DNA of 64,000 nucleotides from Agelas oroides (taxonomy: Eukaryota > Porifera > Demospongiae > Agelasida > Agelasidae), in assembly GCA_949130485.1 (NCBI GenBank), contig OX422197.1, forward strand, positions 3,106,205-3,170,204, in the 5' to 3' direction. The first letter of the stretch is position 1. The number at the start of each line of letters is the position of its first letter. A program made the position numbers and the translations under genes. Under the pieces are notes generated by a model. It saw only the letters and a list, made by a program, of their open reading frames with translations, made no database searches and had not been told where the DNA came from. Below are positions 24,442 through 33,959 of the stretch, piece after piece.

Positions 24442-24882
24442 AGGGCATCTTCCCGGGCGTCCTCCCATGCCTGTTATTGGAAGGACCCTGAGACGAAAAG
24501 GGCGTCCTCCCATGCCTGTTATTGGAAGGACCCTGAGATGAAAAGGGCGTCCTCCCATACCCGTTATTGGGAGGACCCTGAGACGAAAAGGGCGTCCTCC
24601 CATACCCGTTATTGGGAGGACCCTGAGACCAAAAGGGCATCTTCCAGGGCATCCTCCCATACCCGTTATTGGGAGGACCCTGAGAAAGGAAGGGCAGCTT
24701 CCCGCGTATCCTCCCATACCCGCTATTGGGAGGACCATGAGAAAGGAAGGGCAGCTTCCCGCGTATCCTCCCATAGTAGTTATTGGAGGAACCCTGACAA
24801 AAAAAGGACAGCAGCTCGTATGACTAATTTGAAGGCTGCAAAAGCCAAGCTCAAGTGGTATAGACTGTACTATGCCAGCTAG
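24337..24882 (+). CDS. tandem-repeat protein, YW-K/E-DPE repeats, element-borne
   Basis: An uninterrupted 181-residue frame from ATG 24337 to TAG. From about residue 28 it is built of repeats of about 15 residues around YWKDPE or YWEDPE followed by KRASSR; the underlying DNA repeats in 45- or 60-bp units between about 24410 and 24800. Basic repeats of this kind occur N-terminal in helicase-type transposon proteins of sponges and cnidarians, but no helicase domain follows here. In the copy at 49691 the upstream codons (MRNV...) are in frame with the YWKNPEK unit; in this copy they are off by one base because of a G/A homopolymer near 24395. It is likely a decayed or size-polymorphic transposon gene. 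Confidence 0.4.
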   Translation: MSARNERSTSRTTCETKGKKRQASRNSYWKDPEKHRASSRASSHACYWKDPETKRASSHACYWKDPEMKRASSHTRYWEDPETKRASSHTRYWEDPETKRASSRASSHTRYWEDPEKGRAASRVSSHTRYWEDHEKGRAASRVSSHSSYWRNPDKKRTAARMTNLKAAKAKLKWYRLYYAS

Positions 24883-24979
24883 TGTTTTAACCATCAAGTA
24901 CTTCATATGACTTGGAACACTAGCCACTGATATTCAATTTCAAGTTTTATTGTCAACTTTCACATTTCAAATTTGCTTG

Positions 24980-25230
24980 TGTAACGCCCGCTCTGCTCCA
25001 GTTGAGCGCACTAGCTAGCCAAAGGCGATAGCAATACCACACTTAACGGTTCAAGACAGCTCACAGTAACTCTGATTATAGCAAAGACATAGCGTGTCTA
25101 TATATCACCAAAATCACCCCCCTAGATTAGCATGAGTAATGTCTAGACAGGAGTCTGGGCTCTACTAAAGTTAACACATGAAACGGTAAATCATCAGTAA
25201 ATACATCAGTCGAGGTTCTAATCTGTCACA
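24980..25230 (-). repeat. 3' LTR of the retrotransposon
   Basis: Downstream LTR in element orientation. The stop codon of the pol ORF (TGA) is made of the first bases of this LTR, so coding sequence abuts it with no spacer. Confidence 0.95.
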
Positions 25231-28200
25231 TTTCCCCGTCCTTGTGGCTAGCGTCCCTGCTCAGCCGATTCCGAGGTCTCAGCCGACTCTTCCACACTTC
25301 TGGAACATCTCGTTTGAGGTCACTGGTAATCTTTGAGTGACTGCTTGCTGATATTGGCGTTTCTTCCTCAGCATTTGCTGATTGATCAGGCTCTTCTGGG
25401 TCTGGATGAGCTGAATCATCAGGCTCAGATTCATCTGGATTCTGACAGTCAGGGATTTCACTGGGGCATCGACGAATGCAATTGAAAGCCACTCTAATGT
25501 TGGCTGTCTTTGGTTTGGCAATCAAGTTGACTTCAGCACCATTGTTAAAAAGCTGTATGATACGATATGGGCCACTAAATGGTCTGGCGAACTTGTGAGC
25601 TTTCCCACGCTTGGCAGCAGGCATGTAGACAAAGACACGATCACCCTTGCGAAACTTGGGCTCCTTTGCACGACGATCATGATGTCTCTTCTGCTTCTGC
25701 TGAGCCTTACGCACATTTTCTTGTGCCAATTCCCAAGCTTCGGAAAAACTAGTTGTGAGTTCAGAGCGATAGTCATCGATATCCAGAACTTGACGTGTTT
25801 GTGGTGGTGACAAAGCTTCCTCAGTTGGCAGGCATGGATCACGTCCATACAGAAGGAAGAATGGTGACTCTTTGGTGGATTCCTGAATGCTGGATCTGTA
25901 TGCAAACAGCACATATGGAAGACGGGCATCCCAATTACGGCCACTCTTCTCCACTGTCTTTGCGAGCATGTCAGTGAGTGTGCGATTAAACCGCTCCACT
26001 AACCCGTCTGTTTGGGGGTGATATGCTGTTGTGTTCACTTTGTGGACTCCCATGACCTCGCACACTGCTTGCATCAACCTTGAGAGGAAGGCTGTACCCC
26101 TGTCGGACAACAGTTCAGTTGGCACTCCATGCCGACTGATAACCTTTTCCACAAACAAGCGGGCAATAGTGATGGCTGTCTGGTCCGATGTGGCAAACAG
26201 CTCTGGCCACTTGGTGAGGTAGTCTACAAAAACGATGGCGTATTGGTTTCCATGGTAGCTTTTTGGGAACTGGATCACGTCGACACCCACACGATCAAAT
26301 GGTCCCGACACGGGGATTGGTGTCAAGGGTGGTGTCATGGCATTACCAACCCTTCGGGATGCACAAACTAAGCAAGCACGGCACCAGCGAATGATGTCCC
26401 CTCGCATCCTAGGCCACCAGTAGTGTTTGGCTAGTTGACCATGAACTTTTGCATCGCGCAAGTGTCCCCCGAATGGACCTGCATGGGCCTCATCAAACAC
26501 TCTCTTCCGGTCACTCTTTGGTAGCACTACTCGGAGGGTCTTGTCAGGCTGTAGGTGGTAGAGTAATCCCTCTATCACTTCATACTGGCTCCAAGCAAGC
26601 GCAAGCCCATGAGCAGCTTCTCCCTCTGGAAGGGTTCCAGTCTGATGATACTCAATTATCGGGGCTAACTCAGGATCAGCACGTTGCCGTTCTTCCATGC
26701 TTGGTGCCTCCGTGAAACTGGTGGTTGTTGGTACATCCAAAGGGGTGTCCCCGTCCTTTGCTGAAGCCTGGGCAGGTTGCATAGCAGCTAGTAAAACACA
26801 AGAAGTAGGGACAGCTGTGTCAACAGAGTCATTCTCCACAGGAAACCGAGATAACGCGTCTGCGTTCGAGTTGCTTTTTCCTGGCCGGTAATGAATCCGT
26901 AGGTCCAGCTCCTGAAGAGCCATTCCCCATCTGGCTAACTTCCCTGATGGCTGCGGTGTGTTGAGGAGGGACTTCAAGGCTTCATGGTCTGTATACACAT
27001 CACAACCATGGCCGTACAAGTATGGGCGAAAGTGCTTCACGGCCCACACGACTCCCAGTGCTTCCATCTCTGTAATTCCATAGTTTTTCTCATGCTTCTG
27101 GAGTGTTCTACTTGCGAAGGCGATTGGTCGTACCGACCCATCTGCTCGCTTCTGAGCTAGGACTGCTCCCAGGCCAATTCCTGAGGCATCAGTCTCCAAC
27201 AAGAAGTCCCTGTTAAAATCTGGGAATGCCAATAAAGGTGCGTTGGTCAACACCATCTTCAATCTGTCAAAGGCCTCTTGGCAAGCAGGAGACCAGTCAA
27301 ACACAGCATCTTTCCTTGTAAGGGCATAGAGCGGGTTAGCAATGACTGAAAAATTCTGTATGAACCTCCGATAGTATGAGGCCAGGCCGAGGAAAGAGCG
27401 TAAGCACTTGAGGTTGTTGGGAACTGGAAAGGTCTGGACTGCTTCAATCTTCCGTGGGTCAGCGGCAATACCCTTCTCAGACACAATGTAGCCCAGGTAT
27501 TCCACTTCTTGATGAGCCAGGTGACACTTGGTTGGTTTTAATCGCAGGTTTGCTTCTTGGAGTCGATCGAATACCTTCCTCAAATTGTGAAGATGCTCTT
27601 CGAAGTTCCGTCCCAGCACTAGAATGTCATCTATATACACCAGGCAAGTGTCTCGAGCCAGGCCAGCCAACACACACTCCATAAGTCGCTGGAAGGTCGC
27701 AGGTGCGTTGCACAACCCGAAAGGCATGGCAATGAACTCATACAGCCCACTGTGGGTCACGAATGCTGTCTTCTCTCTGGACTCCGGGCTCACCTTCACC
27801 TGCCAGTAACCAGTGGCTAGATCCAGTGTTGTGAAGAAGGTAGAGTTGGCTAACAGATCAAGCGAGTCATCCACCCGTGGCAATGGAAACACATCCATCT
27901 TGGTGACTGCATTGAGTTGACGATAATCCACGCAGAAACGGGTTGTGCCGTCCTTCTTGGCTACCAAGACAATGGGACTGGCCCAAGGGCTCTTCGAATG
28001 CTGGATTACACCACGCTCTAACATGTCTTCCACCATCTCCTCCACCTTTCCACGCAGAGCAAATGGAATACGTCTAGGCAGTTGACGAAGCGGTCGGCTG
28101 TCTCCAGTATCGATGGTATGTTGGACCACGTCAGTAAAACCTAACTCGGAGGGGTTCAGTGCAAATATCTGTGCGTACTCCAATACAAGATCCTTCAATT

Positions 28201-30235
28201 TCTCTCTCTCCTCGTCCTCTAGTGTTGCAGGCCCTAAATCCAGTGTATTGAGCAATGTTTCCTCCCGCTCTGGCATCCTCGTAGGCTCTGGTTGCCCTTG
28301 AATTTCCCGAGCAGTTTCATCTCCAGCTTGATACTGTACTGAAGGGAAGGCTCTCACTACTCCTCGTTCTGCTGAAGTGCCCTCTGGTCTGCTACCTGAC
28401 TCCTCTATCACAGTTGCTGGGTATAGGCTACCAAGTATGTAGCCCCTCTCCAAACACACGGTCTCCAGGCTGTGGTTCTGCACGGCAAGAGTAATGCAGT
28501 TGTTGGTGTCAGGCTGTGTAGCAGCAGTTTCAATCAACAGGCCCTTGCTTCTCAACACATTCTCTTCTGACTCAAACAAAGCCACTCCTTCAATGTCACC
28601 ATTCTCGATGTGTGCCCGCACATACTTCACATGGCGTGCCGGTAATCGGGCAGCTCTAATTAGGCGAACAACAACTGTCGGTCTTTCCTCCTCATTAGAG
28701 CTCTCTGGGGGGAACGGTAGGTCCACAGCAGCCCATTGATCCTTAGATTCCACTGGACTGAGCTTCCACATCTTCTTCTGAAGGAGGTCAGTGACGACTT
28801 CTTCTGCACCTGACTGCAGGAAGAAAAATCCCAGCTTCGACTGAAGGTCAGTCCCAAGCAAGAGGTCAAGAGGTGCGCTCTTCTGTATTAGAATGGTTGC
28901 CTCACAGTAATGATCTCCTCGCGACACCACAGCGCTCACCTGCCTCACGATATTTAGCTCTTTACCTCCATAACTCTGAAGAGTGACACTCGGCGGTTGC
29001 AACTTAGCTTTGACTGCTACCTGCCATTCTGCTACTGTCTGACTGGCTGGCCGCTGCTTGGCCAGTGTCTGCAGAAGAAACTCCAAAGACACAATGGTCA
29101 CAGGTGGTCCAGTGTCGAGCAAAGCTTGGACTGGTCTTCCCTCAAACTTCACCTCCGCTGTCAACGTAGGTCCAAGAGGGACTCTGTTCTGTTGCTCCCC
29201 TGGCTGAAGTACGTGCATCATGGCCATGACCTCTGCCATCGTCTCCTCAACCTCTGCTTCCTGAAGTTGGCGACGCAATTCTGCAATCCTCTGCCGCTTC
29301 TTCGTCTTCTCATCTACCAGCTGATCTCCACTAGTCACAGCTATGGTAGCCACCTTTCTAGCCCCCCGCTCTTTGTTTGCCATCCACTGGCTCCTCCCTC
29401 GCGATTCCTCTGGGGCAGCGCGCCCTTTCAAGGGACAGTGCTTCGCAAAATGTCCTGTACCCTGGCAGTGAAAACATTTGACACCAGGTTTGGCACGGAC
29501 CTGATTCTCAGAGGCTCGGTTAGTTACAAAACCCTTGTACTGACTAGTGGGGACACTTGGCTTCTTGGCAACAACCATGGATGAAATACCTGCCAGATCT
29601 CGCAGTTTTGCTTCCTGAAACCTTGCCTTGACCAGCAGTTCATCTAGGGATCCCTCTACTCCAGCTAGCTTCAGCTTGGTATCAGGCAACAACCCAGCCA
29701 CAAACTGAGAGGCTAACACAGACCGTCCCATGTCCTCAGCCTCCTGGCTCCCTTGCTGTGCTCGTGGGTAGGCTAGATGGAAGAGTCTACGAAGATCTTG
29801 TGCGTAAGCATCTACTGACTCACTCGTCTTCTGCTTCCTGTCATGGAAGAGGCTACTCTGCACAGACTGCAATCGTACTGGAGTAAACCGTTTCGTCAGC
29901 TCAGCCACCAAGAGATCATAGCTAGACCGCTGTTGTGGAGTACACGACCGATAAAACGTGTAGGCTTGACCCTTCAATCGAGTAGTGAGGTTCACCAGCT
30001 TCGTTTGTGGGTCCCAGTGACTAACTGATGCCACCATCTCAAACTGCTCATGCCAAGCTTCAAAGGTCTCCCCGTCTGCTAGACTCGACTCACCACTAAA
30101 CTTCCCAATTGGAGGCAACTGCTGCGCAAGTAAGGCAGTTGACAGGGCTGACTGATAGGGTATACCCGTCTGTTCTAGTCCATCCCACCGAGGTGATGCC
30201 TGCTCAGGCTGCTCTATTGATGAAAACCTAACAGA
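25226..30235 (-). CDS. gag-pol polyprotein of the LTR element
   Basis: The frame is open from 30235; a numbering from codon 30118 gives 1630 residues. Order seen: gag region with a CCHC zinc knuckle (about 215-228), aspartic protease DTG (about 335-337), reverse transcriptase with YIDD (about 828-831), RNase H with TDASG (about 975), integrase with zinc-binding HHCC and the D, D, E catalytic residues (about 1280, 1336, 1374), then a GPY/F module (ARPFSGPY, about 1513). No chromodomain is seen. There is no ATG at the start of this frame that precedes the gag region, so it is probably translated by frameshifting from the upstream ORF or from a non-AUG codon. No stop or frameshift breaks it. Confidence 0.93.
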   Translation of the reverse strand, partial: SVRFSSIEQPEQASPRWDGLEQTGIPYQSALSTALLAQQLPPIGKFSGESSLADGETFEAWHEQFEMVASVSHWDPQTKLVNLTTRLKGQAYTFYRSCTPQQRSSYDLLVAELTKRFTPVRLQSVQSSLFHDRKQKTSESVDAYAQDLRRLFHLAYPRAQQGSQEAEDMGRSVLASQFVAGLLPDTKLKLAGVEGSLDELLVKARFQEAKLRDLAGISSMVVAKKPSVPTSQYKGFVTNRASENQVRAKPGVKCFHCQGTGHFAKHCPLKGRAAPEESRGRSQWMANKERGARKVATIAVTSGDQLVDEKTKKRQRIAELRRQLQEAEVEETMAEVMAMMHVLQPGEQQNRVPLGPTLTAEVKFEGRPVQALLDTGPPVTIVSLEFLLQTLAKQRPASQTVAEWQVAVKAKLQPPSVTLQSYGGKELNIVRQVSAVVSRGDHYCEATILIQKSAPLDLLLGTDLQSKLGFFFLQSGAEEVVTDLLQKKMWKLSPVESKDQWAAVDLPFPPESSNEEERPTVVVRLIRAARLPARHVKYVRAHIENGDIEGVALFESEENVLRSKGLLIETAATQPDTNNCITLAVQNHSLETVCLERGYILGSLYPATVIEESGSRPEGTSAERGVVRAFPSVQYQAGDETAREIQGQPEPTRMPEREETLLNTLDLGPATLEDEEREKLKDLVLEYAQIFALNPSELGFTDVVQHTIDTGDSRPLRQLPRRIPFALRGKVEEMVEDMLERGVIQHSKSPWASPIVLVAKKDGTTRFCVDYRQLNAVTKMDVFPLPRVDDSLDLLANSTFFTTLDLATGYWQVKVSPESREKTAFVTHSGLYEFIAMPFGLCNAPATFQRLMECVLAGLARDTCLVYIDDILVLGRNFEEHLHNLRKVFDRLQEANLRLKPTKCHLAHQEVEYLGYIVSEKGIAADPRKIEAVQTFPVPNNLKCLRSFLGLASYYRRFIQNFSVIANPLYALTRKDAVFDWSPACQEAFDRLKMVLTNAPLLAFPDFNRDFLLETDASGIGLGAVLAQKRADGSVRPIAFASRTLQKHEKNYGITEMEALGVVWAVKHFRPYLYGHGCDVYTDHEALKSLLNTPQPSGKLARWGMALQELDLRIHYRPGKSNSNADALSRFPVENDSVDTAVPTSCVLLAAMQPAQASAKDGDTPLDVPTTTSFTEAPSMEERQRADPELAPIIEYHQTGTLPEGEAAHGLALAWSQYEVIEGLLYHLQPDKTLRVVLPKSDRKRVFDEAHAGPFGGHLRDAKVHGQLAKHYWWPRMRGDIIRWCRACLVCASRRVGNAMTPPLTPIPVSGPFDRVGVDVIQFPKSYHGNQYAIVFVDYLTKWPELFATSDQTAITIARLFVEKVISRHGVPTELLSDRGTAFLSRLMQAVCEVMGVHKVNTTAYHPQTDGLVERFNRTLTDMLAKTVEKSGRNWDARLPYVLFAYRSSIQESTKESPFFLLYGRDPCLPTEEALSPPQTRQVLDIDDYRSELTTSFSEAWELAQENVRKAQQKQKRHHDRRAKEPKFRKGDRVFVYMPAAKRGKAHKFARPFSGPYRIIQLFNNGAEVNLIAKPKTANIRVAFNCIRRCPSEIPDCQNPDESEPDDSAHPDPEEPDQSANAEEETPISASSHSKITSDLKRDVPEVWKSRLRPRNRLSRDASHKDGEM
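25231..25245 (-). other. polypurine tract of the LTR element
   Basis: In element orientation the sequence AAGGACGGGGAAA lies directly before the 3' LTR. Its position and purine content fit the primer site for plus-strand DNA synthesis. Confidence 0.7.
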
Positions 30236-30879
30236 TTAGGTGGTGAAAAGGCATGCTCACCCATTGATGTTGTAGATATGCCTCCACCCATTTCTGGCTC
30301 ACCTCCGGAGTGTCCCGCTTCAGACAGCTCCTGATCCTGCACGCATACGGGGGAAATCCCGGATTGCACTTGACCTTCGACCTGCCGTAATTGCTCCAGG
30401 AGCCGCTCCTCTCGGGCCTCCCACTTCCGACGCTCCACCTCCAACGTTCGGTACCGTTCAAGTTCGGCACGTTCCGCTTCTCTCGACAAACGGTTTTCCA
30501 GTTCCTCGCAACGAGCCATCAGACGCTCTACGTCTTTCTCCAGCTCCGCTGTCCGACCCGTTTCCGACTTCCGTGCTCGATGCTCGAGCTCCGCGATTCG
30601 TCCTTGCGCCTCCTCTACCGTCCTTGCCTCGCGCTCTCGGCTCTCGTGCAGGTCCCGTCTGAGCTCTTGTAGTTCGGTCTGGAGATTTTCATTCTCTAGC
30701 TTGAGTTGCTCTGCCTTCAATGTTGCATCAAGAGTTGCGTCAAGCTCGGCTGCCTTTTCGGGCTGCTCGTCCCGCAGGCTGGCATTGTCGTCCCGCAAAC
30801 GTGCGTTCTCAACTTGGGCGCGTTGCAGCTCCAACCGCAAATTGTCAATCTGCACTCGCAGAGTCTCCACCGTCGACAT
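30214..30879 (-). CDS. coiled-coil ORF1 of the LTR element
   Basis: ATG to TAG, 221 residues. Residues 1 to about 165 are an almost continuous heptad-like coiled coil rich in Glu, Arg and Leu (for example LRLELQRAQVENARLRDD); the tail is Gly- and Ser-rich. It sits between the primer-binding site and gag-pol, in a different frame, and overlaps the open gag-pol frame by 22 nt (30235-30214). It may act as a separate gag-like or assembly protein, or as the N-terminus of a frameshift fusion. A coiled-coil ORF before gag is not standard for Ty3/gypsy elements. Confidence 0.7.
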   Translation of the reverse strand: MSTVETLRVQIDNLRLELQRAQVENARLRDDNASLRDEQPEKAAELDATLDATLKAEQLKLENENLQTELQELRRDLHESREREARTVEEAQGRIAELEHRARKSETGRTAELEKDVERLMARCEELENRLSREAERAELERYRTLEVERRKWEAREERLLEQLRQVEGQVQSGISPVCVQDQELSEAGHSGGEPEMGGGISTTSMGEHAFSPPNLLGFHQ

Positions 30880-30959
30880 CTGTGTTTATCCGAGCAGACT
30901 GAACTGGCTATAATCCGACGATTCACACTTTTGAATGCGAGAGGTCGCAGACAAATATT

Positions 30960-30977
30960 CCCGGACTGGCCCCCAAA
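30960..30977 (-). other. primer-binding site of the LTR element
   Basis: Just inside the 5' LTR the element reads TGGGGGCCAGTCCGGGA. This equals the tRNA-Pro-type primer site known from other retroelements except for two adjacent bases. The host tRNA could carry the matching bases; I cannot check that here. Confidence 0.6.
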
Positions 30978-31228
30978 TGTAACGCCCGCTCTGCTCCAGT
31001 TGAGCGCACTAGCTAGCCAAAGGCGATAGCAATACCACACTTAACGGTTCAAGACAGCTCACAGTAACTCTGATTATAGCAAAGACATAGCGTGTCTATA
31101 TATCACCAAAATCACCCCCCTAGATTAGCATGAGTAATGTCTAGACAGGAGTCTGGGCTCTACTAAAGTTAACACATGAAACGGTAAATCATCAGTAAAT
31201 ACATCAGTCGAGGTTCTAATCTGTCACA
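30978..31228 (-). repeat. 5' LTR of the retrotransposon
   Basis: Upstream LTR in element orientation, matching the other LTR base for base by eye. It should contain the promoter and transcription start of the element. Confidence 0.95.
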
Positions 31229-31239
31229 CTTGTTATAGT

Positions 31240-31484
31240 CATTCACATGCACATAGTACACATACAATGTTTACTGCGAGTTGATGGTAGCACTTTGGCT
31301 GGTGTCTTCTTAACATCCTCCTTTTGTGTTGTGCCTGAGTCTTCATATTCCTCCAACAAAGCAAGTGGCAGCCTATTGGTAGCTTGGTATACTCAAACTC
31401 TAGTAGCACCGAGTCAACAGTGCATGGCTTCATTCCAAACTTCTGCTCTTCTGCACTAGAGGTGGCCCGGTTGTTCAGCTCCAC
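31240..31484 (-). other. weak coding signal, unassigned
   Basis: Two overlapping minus-strand frames look protein-like (one contains LLEEYEDSGTTQKEDVKKTP and stops at a possible donor, CATTgtatgt). They cannot be joined without a frameshift. An AATAAA on the same strand near 24940, on the far side of the LTR element, suggests the retrotransposon may have landed in a host gene or its 3' region. Confidence 0.2.
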
Positions 31485-31895
31485 AGACCCCTATGCGTTC
31501 GTTTCAAACCCATTTAGACTATAGCTACTCACCATCAAACAGTTCTGTAATGGGGTCTTACGACTCAATACTCTGGTGACAGTCTATGGAGAGTTTTTCG
31601 GTGAACCCATTAGTAGTCCACGTGAAATGAGCACAGGATTTATAAGCTTGCATGCAAAGCCTTATTAAACTCATCTGCTTTTCTCTTGGTTTTTATGAGG
31701 CTTTGCTTGGACTGTACTTCTAAACCCCCCGAAGTTTGATGTTTGGATTGATGATTTCACTTCAAAGCGTTTGAATTTATGACAATTCTTAGCTCTTTCT
31801 ACTATCATACTGTACACACCATGCATCTTCCCCTCGGCCTACCCTCCCATGTCACTTCTCTCTTACCATTCCTAAACCAAAAAAAAAACAAAGCA

Positions 31896-32974
31896 AACAA
31901 GTCACAAAAAAGTTTTCTCAATGAAAACAAGCACATGTAGGGATGGAACCCTCAAAAACCAACCAAACAAGATAGGAACAACACCACAATACTTTTACAC
32001 CATCCCTACATCTTGTGCCATTTTGCCAACCACGTACACCACAAAACCCTTCAAATTTAAGTTTTTAGGGTTTGTGCTTTTAGTTTAGTTATAGTTAGTT
32101 TTTATTTAGAAAATACTTTTGGTTTAGTTTAGTTCTAGTTTCCTGGTTTTACAAAATTTTTAGTTAGTTATAGTTTCAACCACTGAAACTCTAAAACCCC
32201 TTACTAAAAGGTATTTAGTTACACTTATTGTTGAAAACAGGCTGTATTCTGTTTTAGTACAGTTACGGTTTCTTCTTGTACGTCCTTGGACGTTTTAGTT
32301 ACAGCCCCCAAGTTAGCAAGAAATTTAAGTTGCACTTTTGGTTAACTAAATTTTAAAAAGGCCATACTAAAATATATTTAGTTAAAGTTATAGTTAACTA
32401 AAACAACACTGCACACCAGCTACACCCACAAACCAACAAACAACCTTTCTCCCTACAACTAGCTACCTACCCCACAAACCCTTCAAACACACCACCATGT
32501 CGTTAACTACGGACCGACCCAGTACTGCTCACACCACAGCCTTCACTTACAAGACAACCCTTACCTGCCATGCCCAGCAGCTACAAAAGCCCACAACATA
32601 CGCAACCCACTCCAACATGCCACACAGACTCAGCACTGATCTTGCACCCCACAGCTTGTACATATTAAACTAGCTAACCATGCCTGCCACACTCAACCGT
32701 AACAAAGTTACAGCCACCCACAACACAACGCACTCTCCATACACAACAACGTACACTACACACCCAGTACTGCTCGTTCTACAGGCTTCCATGCCCAAGA
32801 CAACCCTTCTGTGCACACAAGTAACCAACACAATGCATAGTCGGCAAAATGGCACAAGATGTAGGGATGGTGTAAAAGTATTGTGGTGTTGTTCCTATCT
32901 TGTTTGGTTGGTTTTTGAGGGTTCCATCCCTACATGTGCTTGTTTTCATTGAGAAAACTTTTTTGTGACTTGTT
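31896..32974. mobile_element. long-TIR DNA element, copy 1 (1.08 kb)
   Basis: Terminal inverted repeats of about 130 bp start AACAAGTCACAAAAAAGTTT and include catgtagggatgg and ccatccctacatcttgtgcc. The interior is AT-rich, with repeated tttagttatagttag units on the left (32070-32400), and is CA-rich on the right. No transposase is encoded. A second copy of 683 bp lies at 50201-50883. Confidence 0.8.
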
Positions 32975-33959
32975 ACTCATAAGTACTCTGGTAAGCCTGC
33001 TGGTCAGTCAGTTTGAAGAATTTCACTATATAGTACAAGTACAGCATTCTCCCAGGTAGGGCTGGTATACATGCAAAACTGCCGGAGCAATTAGCATGAC
33101 TATAGCCACAAAGTGAGTGCTGTTTGTTGGTCTGTTGCCTAGCAACCAAAACTTTGAACACAGTGAATAAAAAGAACGTGTATAAGTGATTGTTTTCCTC
33201 TTCCACTGAGTCTATTGTCACAAGTTTTGTAATCACGCTTAGGTGTTGTGAGCTGTTTCACTTGCCAGGCACATGACTTATTTAATTTATGATTATGCCT
33301 GCAACCAAGCCTAATTGTACTTTGTCATTATGGCATATTTCCCCCCCACTATTAAGAATGGGAAGCTTTGTCTGGATTTTGTATATAACCATTAACCCTT
33401 TAACTACTAATGACGACTATAGTCATCATTGAAATCCGGCCGCATGTTATCAGTTGGCGCAATCCATTTTGAAGATAGGTTCTGCGCTAGCAGAAAGGGT
33501 GGGACGAGGGAAGGTGGGTGGGTGTCACCCGGAGGGTGACAGTGCATGGCGGCTGTTGCAGCTGGCTGTAGAAAAGCCCTGGTCAATGCCAGGTGGGCCA
33601 TTGTTCTGCTTTCTTGCACAAACTGGCTTAGAAAACACTCCTTTCGCCTTGTAGGGGCTCCGTTTCTGACATTTTAGGCAGCTTTCAGTCCGGAGGAGTG
33701 CTCTCTGGTCGGAGGGCCCCGATTATAGCAAGGTAGCTTTTGGTTTGTGCGAATTGTATTCTCTTGGATCTGTATAGGACCTCATCCCTGTCCTGGCCTC
33801 CCAGCTAAGCTTTTCATTGTACATTTGTACCCATTGTACTTCTGTGTGTGTCCACCACACTTTACTTTTCTGCATTTACATAGGATCTTCCAGTTTCTCT
33901 ATGCTCTGTCAGTATATAGTTGTTGACTACTGTTAATTTCAACTCTCTTTGAATACAAG
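32975..33959. other. intergenic upstream of the Death-domain gene
   Basis: No convincing exon on either strand. A GC-richer patch at 33430-33720 contains a small inverted repeat (gtcacccggagggtgac, 33527-33543). The promoter of the next gene should lie in this stretch, but I cannot place it. Confidence 0.4.

Larger units (their letters stand above)
24980..31228 (-). mobile_element. complete Ty3/gypsy-type LTR retrotransposon
   Basis: Two 251-bp LTRs (24980-25230 and 30978-31228) that I read as identical enclose intact ORFs on the minus strand. The insertion is bounded by a 4-bp repeat, cttg (24976-24979 and 31229-31232). LTR ends are TG...CA. Domain order gag, protease, reverse transcriptase, RNase H, integrase is that of Ty3/gypsy. 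Identical LTRs and unbroken frames mean a very recent insertion. Confidence 0.95.

Noticed and set aside
24410..24800. Regular repeats resembling a CRISPR array
   Set aside because: Units are coding, 45 or 60 bp and without unique spacers; the sequence is eukaryotic.
29000..29584. 195-residue plus-strand open frame inside the LTR element
   Set aside because: Antisense shadow of gag-pol; composition follows the opposite strand's codons.
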